DNA from: Nostoc sp. MG11
Lineage (GTDB): Bacteria > Cyanobacteriota > Cyanobacteriia > Cyanobacteriales > Nostocaceae
Length of the DNA stretch: 64,000 bases
Assembly: GCF_014904695.1 (NCBI RefSeq)
Contig: NZ_JACXXN010000007.1
Location: 62,001 to 126,000, forward strand
Direction: 5' to 3'
Below the pieces are notes generated by a model, which did no database searches, was not told the DNA's origin, and worked only from the letters and a program-made list of their open reading frames with translations. This document shows positions 7,860 through 17,060 of the stretch, in pieces (position 1 is the stretch's first letter; every line of letters starts with the position of its first letter). A program made the translations under genes and the position numbers.

Positions 7860-8708
7860 TCAACTACTCAAACTTTCACGGGTTGTTCTGCGAGTGTAGG
7901 CGTTCCAAACATCGAGTTCTGAAGGTGGAAGGCTGTGAAGCATAGCTTTAGCTGCGTCCGTGAGTCCTTGCACAAGAGTAAAATCTGCTCCAGCGATACT
8001 CTGAAGATGCTCCATCGCTGCATCACTCAAGTCGGCTGCTCGCAGATCCGTACCCCGCAGATCAGATCCATTCAATCTAGCATTCCGCAAGCAAGCACCT
8101 GTCAAATAGGCTTTACTCAAATCAGCACCGCTCAAAGCCGCACCTTGTAAATTAGCTCCTGTCAAGTCAGCACCACTCAGGTAGGCTCCACGCAGATTAG
8201 CTCCTTGCAAATCTGCATCTCGTAAAGAAGCTGTATTGAGAAAAGCACCATTCAGATTAGCACCAGGCCCCACTGCTCCAGAAGCTTTGTAGTTAAAATC
8301 TTGGGGCCATTTCGTTTGTGTATCATAACGTGCTACTTGCAATTTAGCTGCCTCTAAGTTTGCGCCACTGAAATTTGCTTGCTCAAGGTCAGCACGGTTC
8401 AAATAAGCTCCCTGCAAATTAGCTCCACTTAGATCGGCTCCCCGTAGGTTAGCTCCTCGCAGATCCGCCCCACTCAGATTGGCATCACTTAATACTGCTT
8501 CGCTAAGGTCAGCTCCTAATAGCTTGGCTTTACTTAAGTTAGCTTGTCGTAAATCGGCTCCTCTTAAATTGAATTGATATAAATCTATTTGTTCTAGAGC
8601 AAGTCCGGTTTTGAAGGCTGATAAAATTTCTGGAGTTAGATTAGGGCGTTCGGCTGAGCCATTGCCGTAAGCATCGCTTGTAATATTTTGAATTTCACTA
8701 TTTGTCAT
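7860..8708 (-). CDS. Pentapeptide-repeat protein
   Basis: 282 residues with two blocks of A(D/N)LXX pentapeptides: about residues 45-125 (LRGADLRQANLSKAKLLGAD onward) and 150-245 (ANLNGAFLNTASLRDADLQG onward), separated by a short insert (QVARYDTQTKWPQDFNYKAS). These repeats form a right-handed quadrilateral beta helix. There is no signal peptide or membrane segment, so it is probably cytoplasmic. The C-terminal 40 residues are helical and unrelated to the repeat. Function unknown: pentapeptide proteins of cyanobacteria are very numerous, and those near phycobilisome genes have no established role. It is divergent from the S/U-type lyase at 8889 (180 bp between starts), which may mean a shared control region. 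Confidence 0.8.
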   Translation of the reverse strand: MTNSEIQNITSDAYGNGSAERPNLTPEILSAFKTGLALEQIDLYQFNLRGADLRQANLSKAKLLGADLSEAVLSDANLSGADLRGANLRGADLSGANLQGAYLNRADLEQANFSGANLEAAKLQVARYDTQTKWPQDFNYKASGAVGPGANLNGAFLNTASLRDADLQGANLRGAYLSGADLTGANLQGAALSGADLSKAYLTGACLRNARLNGSDLRGTDLRAADLSDAAMEHLQSIAGADFTLVQGLTDAAKAMLHSLPPSELDVWNAYTRRTTRESLSS

Positions 8709-8888
8709 CTGATTAAAATAAGACTTTTGAAGTATTCTACACTTTAGAGCGAGAGATGAAATTTAATCGCAATTAAAGCAGCGCTATTCCTACTAAAAGC
8801 TAAGAGTTAGGAGTTGTGAGTTAACAATTTGTTTCCTATACTCCTCACTAAAGAATCCTGACTTTTAAAAAACGAGGTTTAAGAAAAT

Positions 8889-9470
8889 ATGTATCTAATA
8901 CCACCCTTAACCATGAATGACTTCTTCCGCAAAAGTGAAGGGACATGGTTTACGGAACGCTCTGTTCATCACTTTGACTCGGCTGCGGATGAGTCGGGAG
9001 AGTCGAATTTAACAATTATAGTTATGGAAAAGGATGATCCGAGAGTCCAAGAAGTCTGCACAGCGCAAGGGATAGACCCTACAAAAGCAACGGGGGGTGC
9101 TAGCTTTTCATGGCAGGCTAACCTAGACGTAAGGCTGTTGAATACTGATAATGCTGCGATTTTGGTTGATGTTCCTGACGACAAAACAAATCGTTCTGGA
9201 AAACTAATTCGCAATCAAGGCTATGTTGAGAGCATTCCAGTTGTGAGTCGGTATCGGTTTGCTGATGATGGAGTGTTGACTATTGATACTGACTATGAAA
9301 ATAACCAAGGTCAAGAGCGTTGTTGGTTTGTTACGGATGATTTTCGAGTCAGGGTTAGTACCGTACGGATGATGAACGGAGTCAACTTAATGACTTATTG
9401 CTCTGAACGCCGCTGTGTTTCCCAAGAAGTGCTGGAGCAAATGATCAGCCGGAATCATGCGAGATGTTAG
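8889..9470 (+). CDS. S/U-type bilin lyase (CpcU/CpeU-like)
   Basis: 193 residues from the ATG at 8889, or 185 from the ATG at 8913 (MNDFFRKSEGTWFTERSVHH), which aligns better with family N-termini. The pattern DFF..SEG.WF.ERS.HHF, the SGKLIRNQGYVESIPVVSRY segment and ERCWFVTDDFRVRVSTVRM near the C-terminus identify the CpcS/CpcU/CpeS/CpeU superfamily. It is clearly distinct from cpeS at 2770-3306. CpcU works as a partner of CpcS; CpeU-like members are thought to serve phycoerythrin. The substrate cannot be read here, but its position just before pebA-pebB suggests phycoerythrobilin handling. The two C-terminal Cys (ERRCVS and HARC) are outside the usual core. Confidence 0.78.
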   Translation: MYLIPPLTMNDFFRKSEGTWFTERSVHHFDSAADESGESNLTIIVMEKDDPRVQEVCTAQGIDPTKATGGASFSWQANLDVRLLNTDNAAILVDVPDDKTNRSGKLIRNQGYVESIPVVSRYRFADDGVLTIDTDYENNQGQERCWFVTDDFRVRVSTVRMMNGVNLMTYCSERRCVSQEVLEQMISRNHARC

Positions 9471-9506
9471 TGGGAGGAAGGGAGCAGAGGGGCAGTGCTT
9501 CGACTT

Positions 9507-9550
9507 CCTTCCCTACGGGAGGCTGCGCCAACGGCTTCTCTACGAGAGGG
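9507..9550. repeat. Dispersed cyanobacterial intergenic repeat
   Basis: The stretch beginning CTTCCCTACGGGAGGCTGCG and ending CTCTACGAGAG belongs to a family also seen at 26883-26905 and 34465-34488 (GCGTAGCGTCCCGTAGGGAAG in the other orientation). It contains short nested palindromes and lies in the gap between the lyase gene and pebA. Confidence 0.6.
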
Positions 9551-9602
9551 GTACGCTCAGGACAAGTCGCTCAGCAACCGGGGCAGGAGGAGAATAAATA
9601 CT

Positions 9603-9633
9603 GACTCTTGACCCTTGACCCTTGACCCTTGAC
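9603..9633. repeat. Short tandem heptamer repeat (CCCTTGA)
   Basis: About four consecutive copies of the heptamer CCCTTGA, starting with ACTCTTGA, followed by degenerate TGACAAATGA repeats up to about 9670. Short tandemly repeated heptamers are typical of heterocystous cyanobacteria. A related ACTCTTGACTTTTGACC string is at 6690-6708. Confidence 0.75.
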
Positions 9634-9758
9634 AAATGATGAATAACAAATGACGAATGACAAATGACCATTACGGAATGTTGCTTTGTTTCTAAGAAAT
9701 GAGACTTGCATGATACACATCCCTTATTTTCTATCGAAGGGTTAACAAGTCATGCTCC

Positions 9759-10493
9759 ATGTATAAACCTTTCCTGGAATTTTTGGAAAAAGAGCTATTT
9801 GGGCGGTTTGATTTACAAAGTAGGGCGATTGAGCCTGGTTTGGAATTCAAAGTTAGCGATCGCGGCAGAAATCCAGCAACTATTCGCAGTTGGTGTTACC
9901 AATGTCCAGAGTTGCGTAAAATTCGCTACACCTACATTGATGCAGGGGAAAGTGCCCAAATTTTTAACAGCGTAATTTATCCCAGCCATCAATACGATTT
10001 ACCGCTATTAGGAATTGATTTTTTATCTTTTGGTAAAGTTAAAAACTTGATTGTGCTTGATTTCCAGCCTTTATTTCAGGATGAAGATTATCAAAGAAAA
10101 TACATAGTCCCGCTGAAATCTCTGCATGATAAATACCCAGATCTAGCACAAAACTTAGAAATGAAGTTTTACGATGCCAATCAGTATTTTTCTAAGTATT
10201 TACTGTTTGCCAAGACAGATCCGGAAACAGTGGCGACGCGAGTCTTTGCAGCTTTTCAGGATTATTTAAATTTGTACTGGCAAATGCTAGCAGATGCCCA
10301 AGCGCTTCAAGATCCAGAGGATATCCAGCAGATTATTAAAGCTCAAAAAGACTACGACCAATATAGTGCAGACCGTGATCCGGCATCTGGTCTATTTAGC
10401 AGTTATTTTGGTCATGAATGGGCTGAGCGCTTCCTCCATGAATTTTTATTTGAAGACGCTGTTCCTCTAGCAGTTAGTGCTGGTAAAAGATAA
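9759..10493 (+). CDS. pebA: PebA, 15,16-dihydrobiliverdin:ferredoxin oxidoreductase
   Basis: 244 residues, the usual size. PebA reduces biliverdin IXalpha at the 15,16 double bond with ferredoxin electrons, the first of two steps to phycoerythrobilin. The ferredoxin-dependent bilin reductase family is clear from DAGESAQIFNSVIYPSHQYDLPLLGIDFL, VLDFQPLFQDEDY, a DPNQYFS-like DANQYFSKYLLF and YSADRDPASGLFSSYFGHEW. The NSVIYP wording in place of the NFVIFP of PebB and the pairing with pebB support PebA. The ATG at 9759 begins MYKPFLEFLEKELF; pebB follows 100 bp downstream on the same strand, so both are probably one transcript. Confidence 0.93.
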   Translation: MYKPFLEFLEKELFGRFDLQSRAIEPGLEFKVSDRGRNPATIRSWCYQCPELRKIRYTYIDAGESAQIFNSVIYPSHQYDLPLLGIDFLSFGKVKNLIVLDFQPLFQDEDYQRKYIVPLKSLHDKYPDLAQNLEMKFYDANQYFSKYLLFAKTDPETVATRVFAAFQDYLNLYWQMLADAQALQDPEDIQQIIKAQKDYDQYSADRDPASGLFSSYFGHEWAERFLHEFLFEDAVPLAVSAGKR

Positions 10494-10593
10494 CCGCAGA
10501 GGCTGAGGGGTGAAGAGGCTCAGAGGTAAGGAGAAAGAAGAAAAGACCGCTTTACCTAACTTTAGATTTTACACTTCATACTTCATACTTCAG

Positions 10594-11337
10594 ATGACAC
10601 TTTATCAGCCATTTCTCGACTATGCAATTTCCTACATGCGATCGCGCTTGGATTTGCAACCCTATCCCATCCCCACTGGATTTGAGTCCAAGAGCGCTAC
10701 TGTTGGCAAAGGAAAGAATCAGGAAGAAGTTGTCACCACTAGTTACGCCTTTCAAACTGCAAAATTGCGGCAAATTCGAGCAGCTCACGTACAGGGTGGG
10801 AATTCGCTACAAGTACTCAATTTTGTAATTTTTCCACGTCTCAACTACGACCTACCTTTTTTCGGTGCGGATTTGGTGACGTTGCCAGGAGGACACCTAA
10901 TCGCCCTAGATATGCAACCCCTATTTCGGGATGATCCAGCATATCAAGCAAAGTATACCAACCCAATCTTGTCCATTTTTCACACCCACCAACAGCATTT
11001 AACCTGGGGAGGGGATTTTCCCGAAGAAGCACGACCCTTTTTCTCTCCCGCTTTCCTTTGGACTCGCCCCCAAGAAACTGCTGTAGTAGAAACTCGCGTC
11101 TTTGCTGCTTTCCAGGACTATCTGAAAGCTTACCTAGATTTCGTAGAGCAGGCAGAACCCATAACTGATGCTCAAAATTTGGCAACCATTGAGCAAGCGC
11201 AACTGCGTTATCTACGGTATCGATCTGAAAAAGACCCCGCACGAGGCATGTTCAAACGCTTTTATGGAGCTGAATGGACAGAGGAATATATTCACGGGTT
11301 TTTATTTGACTTAGAGAGAAAACTGACAACCGTCTAG
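10594..11337 (+). CDS. pebB: PebB, phycoerythrobilin:ferredoxin oxidoreductase
   Basis: 247 residues from the ATG at 10594; the open frame begins further up, but those residues come from a purine-rich spacer. PebB takes 15,16-dihydrobiliverdin from PebA and reduces it to 3Z-phycoerythrobilin. Diagnostic blocks are [31 protein letters not shown]-like [37 protein letters not shown] and [22 protein letters not shown]. With the lyases upstream this gives chromophore synthesis and attachment in one neighbourhood. No structural cpeBA genes are in the window. Confidence 0.94.
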   Translation: MTLYQPFLDYAISYMRSRLDLQPYPIPTGFESKSATVGKGKNQEEVVTTSYAFQTAKLRQIRAAHVQGGNSLQVLNFVIFPRLNYDLPFFGADLVTLPGGHLIALDMQPLFRDDPAYQAKYTNPILSIFHTHQQHLTWGGDFPEEARPFFSPAFLWTRPQETAVVETRVFAAFQDYLKAYLDFVEQAEPITDAQNLATIEQAQLRYLRYRSEKDPARGMFKRFYGAEWTEEYIHGFLFDLERKLTTV

Positions 11338-11802
11338 TGAGCAGGAGACAGGAGACAAGAGTCATTAATTATTCTCTTCCTATTCCCCATTTCTCATTCC
11401 CGCCTTCTACCTTTGGGCTGACTTTATTGACTGCTCCGGGTACTTAAGTGTCATTTTAGACACAATGTTCTCATGGTTACAGAGAAAAAATTAAGTTTTG
11501 TAAAGGAAATTAAAAAGTATCACAATAATTTGTAATAAACAATGACACGGCAGCATTGTATAAAGATTACTTGGAAGGAAAAAACAACATCTTAATCAGG
11601 TTTTCCAGTCGCTCATATAAATTTGAAGTTTTGTAAAAAAAAATTTAATTAGAAACGCTGGAAACCTTAAACTTATACCTTGGGATGTCTGTTGTTGGTC
11701 TTTTCCAAATGGCTCAGACAGTCTGACATCAAACTTACTCAACTGAAGCCTTCAGTTTTGAACAAAACAGTTGTTAACTAAGCAAACTAGGAGATTGAAG
11801 CA
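11338..11802 (+). promoter_or_regulatory. Long leader/promoter region of the cpc operon
   Basis: 465 bp without a gene before cpcB, as is usual for phycocyanin operons with long 5' leaders. Features visible: a short inverted pair GTGTCATTTTAGACAC (11448-11463), a T/A-rich stretch at 11495-11530, and a ribosome site AGGAG (11789-11793) nine bases before the cpcB ATG. I found no tandem TTGCACA L-box. I cannot place the transcription start. Confidence 0.5.
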
Positions 11803-12321
11803 ATGTTAGATGCATTTGCAAAAGTAGTTTCTCAAGCTGATGCACGTGGTGAATACCTCAGCGCCGCTCAGTTGGATGCTCTGACCGCTATTGTTCGTGA
11901 CGGCAACAAGCGTGCGGATACCGTTAACCGGATTACCAGCAACTCCTCTGCAATTGTTGCCAATGCGGCTCGCGCTCTGTTTGCTGAACAACCCCAGTTG
12001 ATTGCTCCTGGTGGTAATGCTTACACCAACCGCCGGATGGCAGCTTGCTTGCGGGATATGGAAATCATCCTACGCTATGTTACCTATGCAATCTTCGCAG
12101 GTGATGCAAGTGTATTGGATGATCGTTGTCTGAACGGTCTGCGCGAAACCTACTTGGCTCTAGGAACTCCTGGCGCTTCTGTAGCAGTTGGCGTGCAAAA
12201 AATGAAGGAAGCTGCTCTAGCTATTGCTGGCGATCCTAACGGTATCACCAGAGGCGATTGTAGTGCTCTAATGTCTGAAGTTGCTAGTTACTTTGACCGC
12301 GCAGCATCAGCAGTAGGCTAA
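11803..12321 (+). CDS. cpcB: C-phycocyanin beta subunit
   Basis: 172 residues, exactly the normal length. Bilin-binding cysteines are Cys82 ([10 protein letters not shown]) and Cys153 (RGDCSALM), and Asn72 (PGGNAYTN), the residue methylated by CpcM, is present. Cys82 would be served by an S/U lyase and Cys153 by a T-type lyase. The protein forms (alpha-beta)6 hexamers in the rods. It heads the operon cpcB-cpcA-linkers-cpcD-cpcE. Codon usage is that of a highly expressed gene (GCT, GGT, CGT rich). Confidence 0.98.
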   Translation: MLDAFAKVVSQADARGEYLSAAQLDALTAIVRDGNKRADTVNRITSNSSAIVANAARALFAEQPQLIAPGGNAYTNRRMAACLRDMEIILRYVTYAIFAGDASVLDDRCLNGLRETYLALGTPGASVAVGVQKMKEAALAIAGDPNGITRGDCSALMSEVASYFDRAASAVG

Positions 12322-12411
12322 ACCCAATCACCGCTATTAGCTATTAACTGACAATTGTCAGTTGGACAAAACAAATTTCAACAAGATTGTAAAAAGGGAG
12401 ATACCAAACCC

Positions 12412-12900
12412 ATGAAAACGCCTCTTACCGAAGCAGTCGCAGCCGCAGATTCTCAAGGTCGCTTTCTATCCAGCACAGAGCTTCAAGTTGCTTTTGGTCG
12501 TTTCCGCCAAGCTCCAGCTAGCATGGAAGCAGCAAAAAGCTTGACCGCTAATGCTCAACGTTTGGCTGAAGGTGCAGCTCAAGCGGTGTACAACAAGTTC
12601 CCCTACACCACCCAACAGCAAGGCCCTAACTTCGCTTCTACCAACACTGGTAAAGCTAAGTGCGTACGTGACATCGGCTATTACCTGCGGATAGTTACCT
12701 ATTCCTTAGTTGTAGGTGGCACAGGCCCATTGGATGATTTCTTGGTTTCAGGCTTGGCTGAAATCAACCGCACCTTTGACCTGTCTCCTAGCTGGTACGT
12801 TGAAGCCCTGAAGTACATCAAGGCTAACCACGGTCTAAGTGGTGATCCAGCGGTAGAAGCAAATTCTTACATCGACTACGCAATTAACGCTCTAAGCTAG
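12412..12900 (+). CDS. cpcA: C-phycocyanin alpha subunit
   Basis: 162 residues from the ATG at 12412 ([20 protein letters not shown]), the canonical start; the longer open frame upstream is leader. A GGGAG ribosome site lies 11 bases before. Cys84 (GKAKCVRD) is the single phycocyanobilin site, filled by the CpcE/CpcF lyase, whose two genes in this window are separated by about 4.3 kb. It follows cpcB by 90 bp. Confidence 0.98.
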   Translation: MKTPLTEAVAAADSQGRFLSSTELQVAFGRFRQAPASMEAAKSLTANAQRLAEGAAQAVYNKFPYTTQQQGPNFASTNTGKAKCVRDIGYYLRIVTYSLVVGGTGPLDDFLVSGLAEINRTFDLSPSWYVEALKYIKANHGLSGDPAVEANSYIDYAINALS

Positions 12901-12912
12901 AGAGTGTACTTA

Positions 12913-12984
12913 GCCCGGAAAGGGAAACAAGCTCTGTTAGCAATTAGCTAGGAGTTGGTTTGCCTTTCTGGGCAGTTTTATTTT
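12913..12984 (+). terminator. Attenuating hairpin after cpcA
   Basis: GCCCGGAAAGG (12913-12923) pairs with CCTTTCTGGGC (12963-12973) through one wobble pair, and AGTTTTATTTT follows. This is the normal form of a leaky terminator or processing site downstream of cpcBA that keeps the abundant subunits far above the linkers transcribed after it. Confidence 0.75.
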
Positions 12985-13065
12985 CAGAAGAAAGACTGTT
13001 AAAAGACTAGAAAAAAATTTCTAAAAAGTTTTCGGTTTTGCAGTTAAAACTGGGGAGGTTTAAAG

Positions 13066-13878
13066 ATGGCAGCTTTGGCACAAGCAGCAAGATTAGGGAT
13101 TGGGCCCTTTGAAAACTCAGTACTAGCAGAACTACGTCCTGATAGAACAGAAGCGGATGTGGAAGTAATCATCCGGGCAGCTTACCGTCAGGTTTTGGGT
13201 AATGCATACCTGCTGGAAGGAGAACGACTTGTCAGTGCCGAATCACTTTTGCACCAAGGTTTGATCTCAGTTCGTGGTTTTGTGCGGGCGATCGCTCAAT
13301 CAGAACTCTATCGGGAGAAGTATTTCCACAACAACTCCCAAATTCGGTTCATTGAGCTAAATTATAAGCATTTATTGGGTCGCGCACCCAACGATGAGTC
13401 AGAAATTACTTACCACGTTGAGATTTATAACTCACAGGGGTATGAAGCAGAGATTGACTCTTATATTGACTCACCAGAATATCAAGAGAGCTTTGGCGAA
13501 AATATTGTACCCTACTATCGAGGCTTTAAAAGCCAAGTAGGACAAAAAAACGTTGTTTATAGCCGAATGTTCCAACTGTATAGGGGTTATGCCAGTAGCG
13601 ATCGCGCTCCAGGGCAAAAACAAGGACGCCTAACTTGGGAAGTGGCTAAAAATCTTGCTTCACCCATCTACCCAGTCTCTACAGGAGCCTTGACGGGTGT
13701 CTCTACAGGTAATCGTGGAGAAACATACCGGATTCGGGTACTACAAGCTGCTTCCCCGAACTCATCAGTAGTGCGGCGGGGTACAGCAGAATTAGTCGTA
13801 CCCTACGAGCAACTTTCTAGTAAGTTGCAACAGCTGAATCGTAAGGGCAGTAAGGTGATTAGCATCACACCCGTATAA
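13066..13878 (+). CDS. Phycocyanin rod linker (CpcC family; CpcH/I-like)
   Basis: 270 residues: linker domain at about 15-175 ([57 protein letters not shown]) and CpcD-like domain at about 215-270 ([12 protein letters not shown] ... SKVISITPV). It stacks phycocyanin hexamers in the rod. It is the first of two similar linkers after cpcBA, as in the cpcB2A2H2I2D2 operon of Fremyella; single-linker operons such as that of Anabaena 7120 have only cpcC. The ATG at 13066 has GGGGAGG just upstream. I leave the symbol open because cpcC, cpcH and cpcI are all used for this family. Confidence 0.9.
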   Translation: MAALAQAARLGIGPFENSVLAELRPDRTEADVEVIIRAAYRQVLGNAYLLEGERLVSAESLLHQGLISVRGFVRAIAQSELYREKYFHNNSQIRFIELNYKHLLGRAPNDESEITYHVEIYNSQGYEAEIDSYIDSPEYQESFGENIVPYYRGFKSQVGQKNVVYSRMFQLYRGYASSDRAPGQKQGRLTWEVAKNLASPIYPVSTGALTGVSTGNRGETYRIRVLQAASPNSSVVRRGTAELVVPYEQLSSKLQQLNRKGSKVISITPV

Positions 13879-14034
13879 ATGGGAATTGGGGACTGGGAAC
13901 TGGGAACTGGGAAATCAAAGGACATAGGAGAAGGGACAGGGAGAAGATTTTTCCCAATTTCTAGTACCCAATCCCCGATACCCAATCCCTAGTCACCAGT
14001 CACCAAATACTAAGTTACAAAAGGAGAATTACCA
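13879..14034. repeat. Repeat-rich spacer between the two rod-linker genes
   Basis: The spacer contains three copies of GGGAACT (GGGAACTGGGAACTGGGAA at about 13895-13913) and, further on, the complementary words CCCAATTTC and ACCCAATCCC, so it can fold back on itself. Strings of this kind are common Nostocales intergenic repeats. An AAAGGAGAA ribosome site precedes the next gene at 14035. Confidence 0.65.
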
Positions 14035-14907
14035 ATGGCTATTACAACAGCCGCGTCCCGTCTGGGAACAGAAGCTTTTAGTGATATTGCTCCTGCAGAA
14101 TTGCGATTGAATGCAACTAAAGAAGAGATAGAGACAGTAATTTCTGCCGTCTATCGTCAGTTGTTGGGCAACGACTATTTAATGAAATCTGAGCGGCTTA
14201 CAAGTGCTGAATCTCTCCTGCGCGATGGTAAGACCACAGTGCAAGAGTTTGTGCGTCAAGTAGCTAAATCAGAACTGTACAAATCTAAGTTTTTCTACAA
14301 CAGTTTCCAAACTCGCGTAATTGAGCTGAATTATAAACATTTGTTGGGTCGTGCTCCCTATGATGAGTCAGAGGTGATCTATCACTTAGACCTGTACCAA
14401 AATAAGGGTTACGAAGCCGACATTGATTCCTATATTGATTCGCCAGAGTATCAGGCTAGTTTTGGTGAAAACATTGTGCCTTACTATCGCGGCTTTCAAA
14501 CCCAACAAGGGCAGAAAACTGTAGGATTTAGCCGGATATTTCAACTTTATCGCGGCTATGCCAGTAGCGATCGCTCCCAACTCAAAGGTAATTCCTCCCG
14601 CCTGGCTGGTGAACTAGGTCGCAATAGTGCTTCCTCTGTTGTTCCTCCCTCTGGTAGTGGTAGCTCAGGCTTTGCCTATGTTGCTCCCGGAAAAGGCGTT
14701 ACCCCTAACAGCACTTTCGGTGGTGCAGGAACTTTTGGTAAAGAAGGCAGAATGTACCGCGTTGAAGTGGCAGGCGTTTTTGGAGCTGGTTATCCTAGCA
14801 TCCGCCGTGTCAATCAAGCTGTAATCATCCCTTATGAAGAACTATCTGGTTACTACCAGAGAGTACTCAAGCAAGGTGGTAAAATCGCTAGTGTGAAACC
14901 ACTTTAG
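14035..14907 (+). CDS. cpcC: Phycocyanin rod linker CpcC
   Basis: 290 residues, the usual CpcC size. The linker domain (about 15-180) has [57 protein letters not shown] and [17 protein letters not shown]; a Gly/Ser/Pro-rich spacer leads to a CpcD-like domain at about 235-290 ([20 protein letters not shown] ... [10 protein letters not shown]). It is the second phycocyanin rod linker of this operon and closely related to the one at 13066; the pair presumably serves successive rod positions. Confidence 0.92.
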   Translation: MAITTAASRLGTEAFSDIAPAELRLNATKEEIETVISAVYRQLLGNDYLMKSERLTSAESLLRDGKTTVQEFVRQVAKSELYKSKFFYNSFQTRVIELNYKHLLGRAPYDESEVIYHLDLYQNKGYEADIDSYIDSPEYQASFGENIVPYYRGFQTQQGQKTVGFSRIFQLYRGYASSDRSQLKGNSSRLAGELGRNSASSVVPPSGSGSSGFAYVAPGKGVTPNSTFGGAGTFGKEGRMYRVEVAGVFGAGYPSIRRVNQAVIIPYEELSGYYQRVLKQGGKIASVKPL

Positions 14908-14908
14908 T

Positions 14909-14952
14909 GTCATTAGTCATTGGTCATTCGTTTGAGACAAAGGACTAATGAC
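14909..14952. terminator. Hairpin between cpcC and cpcD
   Basis: GTCATTAGTC (14909-14918) and GACTAATGAC (14943-14952) form a perfect 10-bp stem directly after the cpcC stop. The same words build the longer hairpin at 63499-63541, so this is a member of a dispersed repeat. No T run follows, so read-through into cpcD is expected. Confidence 0.6.
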
Positions 14953-14975
14953 AATATTGAATTGGGAATTAATTT

Positions 14976-15233
14976 ATGCTTGGACAAATTATCGGTGGTA
15001 GAACTGGTAGCCGCTACTTTCGCTATGAAGTAGTCGGTCTGCGCCAAAGCGAAGAAACGGACAAAGTAGACTATCCCATTCGTTCTAGTGCAACTGTATT
15101 TATCACGGTGCCTGAGCACAGGATGAATCAAGAAATGCAACGGATTGTTCGTTTGGGTGGCAAAATAGTCAACATTCAGCCATTGAATGCTGATAGTCAA
15201 TCAAATAACACACAAAACGCTCCTTCTGAATGA
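14976..15233 (+). CDS. cpcD: CpcD, small rod-capping linker
   Basis: 85 residues made only of the CpcD-like domain (RYFRYEVVGLRQSEETDKVD, FITVPEHRMNQEMQRIVRLG, GKIVNIQPLN). CpcD caps the distal end of phycocyanin rods and limits their length. It follows cpcC by 68 bp and overlaps cpcE by the ATGA arrangement at 15230-15233, which implies coupled translation. Confidence 0.95.
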   Translation: MLGQIIGGRTGSRYFRYEVVGLRQSEETDKVDYPIRSSATVFITVPEHRMNQEMQRIVRLGGKIVNIQPLNADSQSNNTQNAPSE

Positions 15234-16069
15234 ATTCCAGTTCGCAGAATTTTGAAGATTTATCACCGAGAGGTAATGCCGACGGTGAGTCTTTGACAGT
15301 GGAGCAGGCGATCGCTAATCTGGAAAGTGCAGATTTAGGTCTGCGATTTTATGCTGCTTGGTGGTTGGGCAGGTTTCGGGTATGTGAAGCTGCTGCTATT
15401 ACAGGATTGATTAGAGCGTTAGAGGATGAAGCCGACAGGACACCAGAAGGCGGATATCCTTTGCGCCGGAATGCAGCTAGAGCATTAGGAAAACTGGGCG
15501 ATCGCCAAGCAGTATCACCTTTAATTGCGTGTTTAGACTGCTCAGATTTTTATGTGCGGGAAGCAGCCGCGCAGTCTTTGGAAATGCTGGGCGATCCGGT
15601 TTGTATTCCTGCCCTGATCAAGCTCTTAAAAGTAGGCTTACAGGGAGAGCAACTAAGATCACAGCCTGATTTATCTCAACCTTATGATGCGATTCTAGAA
15701 GCCTTGGGAACCTTGAGGGCTAGTGAGTGCATCCCTTGGGTCAAACCCTTTCTGGAGCATCCAGTAGAACTGGTGCAATATGCTGCGGCAAGAGCCATGT
15801 ATCAATTAAGCCAAGAACCAGTTTATGGAGAACGGCTGGTGCAGGCTTTAAATGGTGATAAATTGCAATTACGTCGGGCAGTACTGGCAGACTTAGGAGC
15901 GATTGGATACCTACCCGCAGCGGAGGCGATCGCCAAAACTCTGGCAGAAAACAGCCTGAAGCTAATTGCTCTCAAAGGATTATTAGAACATCAAGTGCAT
16001 CAGACAGCAGCAAGCTCCTTATCAGAAGGTGCTATTAGAATCATGAATTTGATGGACTCGCTATTATAG
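15230..16069 (+). CDS. cpcE: CpcE, subunit of the phycocyanin alpha-subunit bilin lyase
   Basis: 279 residues of HEAT/PBS-lyase repeats. I recognise CpcE from TVEQAIANLESADLGLRFYA, WWLGRFRV, ALEDEADRTPEGGYPLRRNA, SDFYVREAAAQSLEMLGDP, and the ending MNLMDSLL. CpcE and CpcF form a heterodimer that attaches phycocyanobilin to Cys84 of CpcA. The start ATG overlaps the cpcD stop codon (ATGA), so the gene is the last of the cpc operon. In most cyanobacteria cpcF comes next; here cpcF is at 20416, beyond two opposite-strand genes. Confidence 0.95.
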   Translation: MNSSSQNFEDLSPRGNADGESLTVEQAIANLESADLGLRFYAAWWLGRFRVCEAAAITGLIRALEDEADRTPEGGYPLRRNAARALGKLGDRQAVSPLIACLDCSDFYVREAAAQSLEMLGDPVCIPALIKLLKVGLQGEQLRSQPDLSQPYDAILEALGTLRASECIPWVKPFLEHPVELVQYAAARAMYQLSQEPVYGERLVQALNGDKLQLRRAVLADLGAIGYLPAAEAIAKTLAENSLKLIALKGLLEHQVHQTAASSLSEGAIRIMNLMDSLL

Positions 16070-16094
16070 TCCCATAATTTAAGACTCTGATGGT

Positions 16095-16919
16095 CTATAT
16101 TTTTTGAGCAACGTGAAAAGCTGAGAGATACGAAGTCTGGATACTGTTTGTGCAGTTTCTATCTAGAACTTCCCTCAAACTTTCAAACAAAGCATCCCTA
16201 TTATGTGGGTCTAGCATCCTGTAAGTTGAGAAAGTGCTCAAAAGCGTCAGATAATCATCAATACTATAGGTGACTTTACACGCCAATTGTTCGGACATTA
16301 AGCCCTTGAAGTGACCTGAGTCAATGACCTTCTGCCCAAACCCTTTGACGATCTGTTGCTGAGTTTCCTGATCTTCATAGCGTGCCAGAGAAGGAGCCTG
16401 AGTTTGATAAACCTCATGCAACTCTTGATAAACTTCATACGGTGGCTGAGGAGTCATATTCCACAGTAAAATCAGAGAACCGTTGTCTTGCAGTGCAGTA
16501 GCAGCTTTTGGATAACCAATTTCAGGCGGAATCCAATGAAAAGCATTTGCGGCTAGAACAGCATGGAATCTTTTAGCTTTTAGCTCCCATTCTTCAAATG
16601 AAGTATTCTTAATCTCTACAGATGGATACTGTTTACAATTCTGTTGCGCTAGTTTACAAGCTTCCTCACTTGGCTCAAGACAGACCATTGAGAAACCAGA
16701 TTGAGCAAACGCGATCGTTGCATTCCCAGGCCCACATCCTAATTCAAGAATGATTGCATCTGTAGGAAGTTTTGCTAACTCTACAGCACGACAAATTAGC
16801 TCTTGAGGATAGCGCGGTCTGGTTTTATTGTACGCATCTGCTACTCCGCTATACCAGTTTTTTCTTTGTTCCAAGTCTTGACCATAAAATTTTTTCATTT
16901 GTTGTTCTAAATCTTTCAT
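16095..16919 (-). CDS. Class I SAM-dependent methyltransferase
   Basis: 274 residues. The SAM-binding motif I is IILELGCGPGNATIAFA (about residues 56-71), followed by motif II around MVCLEPSEEACKLA and a motif III-like region FHAVLAANAFHWIPPEIGYP. The Methyltransf_11/25-type fold is clear, and the substrate is not. No signal peptide. It is convergent with cpcE (26 bp between stops) and follows the sensor kinase gene on the same strand after about 140 bp, so the two may be co-transcribed. CpcM, which methylates Asn72 of CpcB, is a different family; the position within the phycocyanin locus is not evidence of that activity. Confidence 0.85.
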   Translation of the reverse strand: MKDLEQQMKKFYGQDLEQRKNWYSGVADAYNKTRPRYPQELICRAVELAKLPTDAIILELGCGPGNATIAFAQSGFSMVCLEPSEEACKLAQQNCKQYPSVEIKNTSFEEWELKAKRFHAVLAANAFHWIPPEIGYPKAATALQDNGSLILLWNMTPQPPYEVYQELHEVYQTQAPSLARYEDQETQQQIVKGFGQKVIDSGHFKGLMSEQLACKVTYSIDDYLTLLSTFSTYRMLDPHNRDALFESLREVLDRNCTNSIQTSYLSAFHVAQKI

Positions 16920-17060
16920 AATCTATTTTTAAGACATAACTTAGAGTCCCCTTATTCTATTAAATAGAACCTAAACTCCAGTAGTAAACAATTAACACTT
17001 CGTGGCCATAGTGATGATTTTCAAGGTGAGCCTGCGAGAATCATCACTTTGCCTTCTTGC

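Noticed and set aside
9603-9633. Possible CRISPR-like array
   Set aside because: Units are 7 bp with no spacers; it is a short tandem repeat.
5667-11802. RcaC L-box (paired TTGCACA) expected for complementary chromatic acclimation
   Set aside because: Searched by eye upstream of cpeC and cpcB and not found; the window gives no proof of the RcaE-RcaC pathway.
16095-16919. Methyltransferase as CpcM (phycocyanin Asn72 methylase)
   Set aside because: It belongs to the generic Methyltransf_11/25 type; position alone is not enough.
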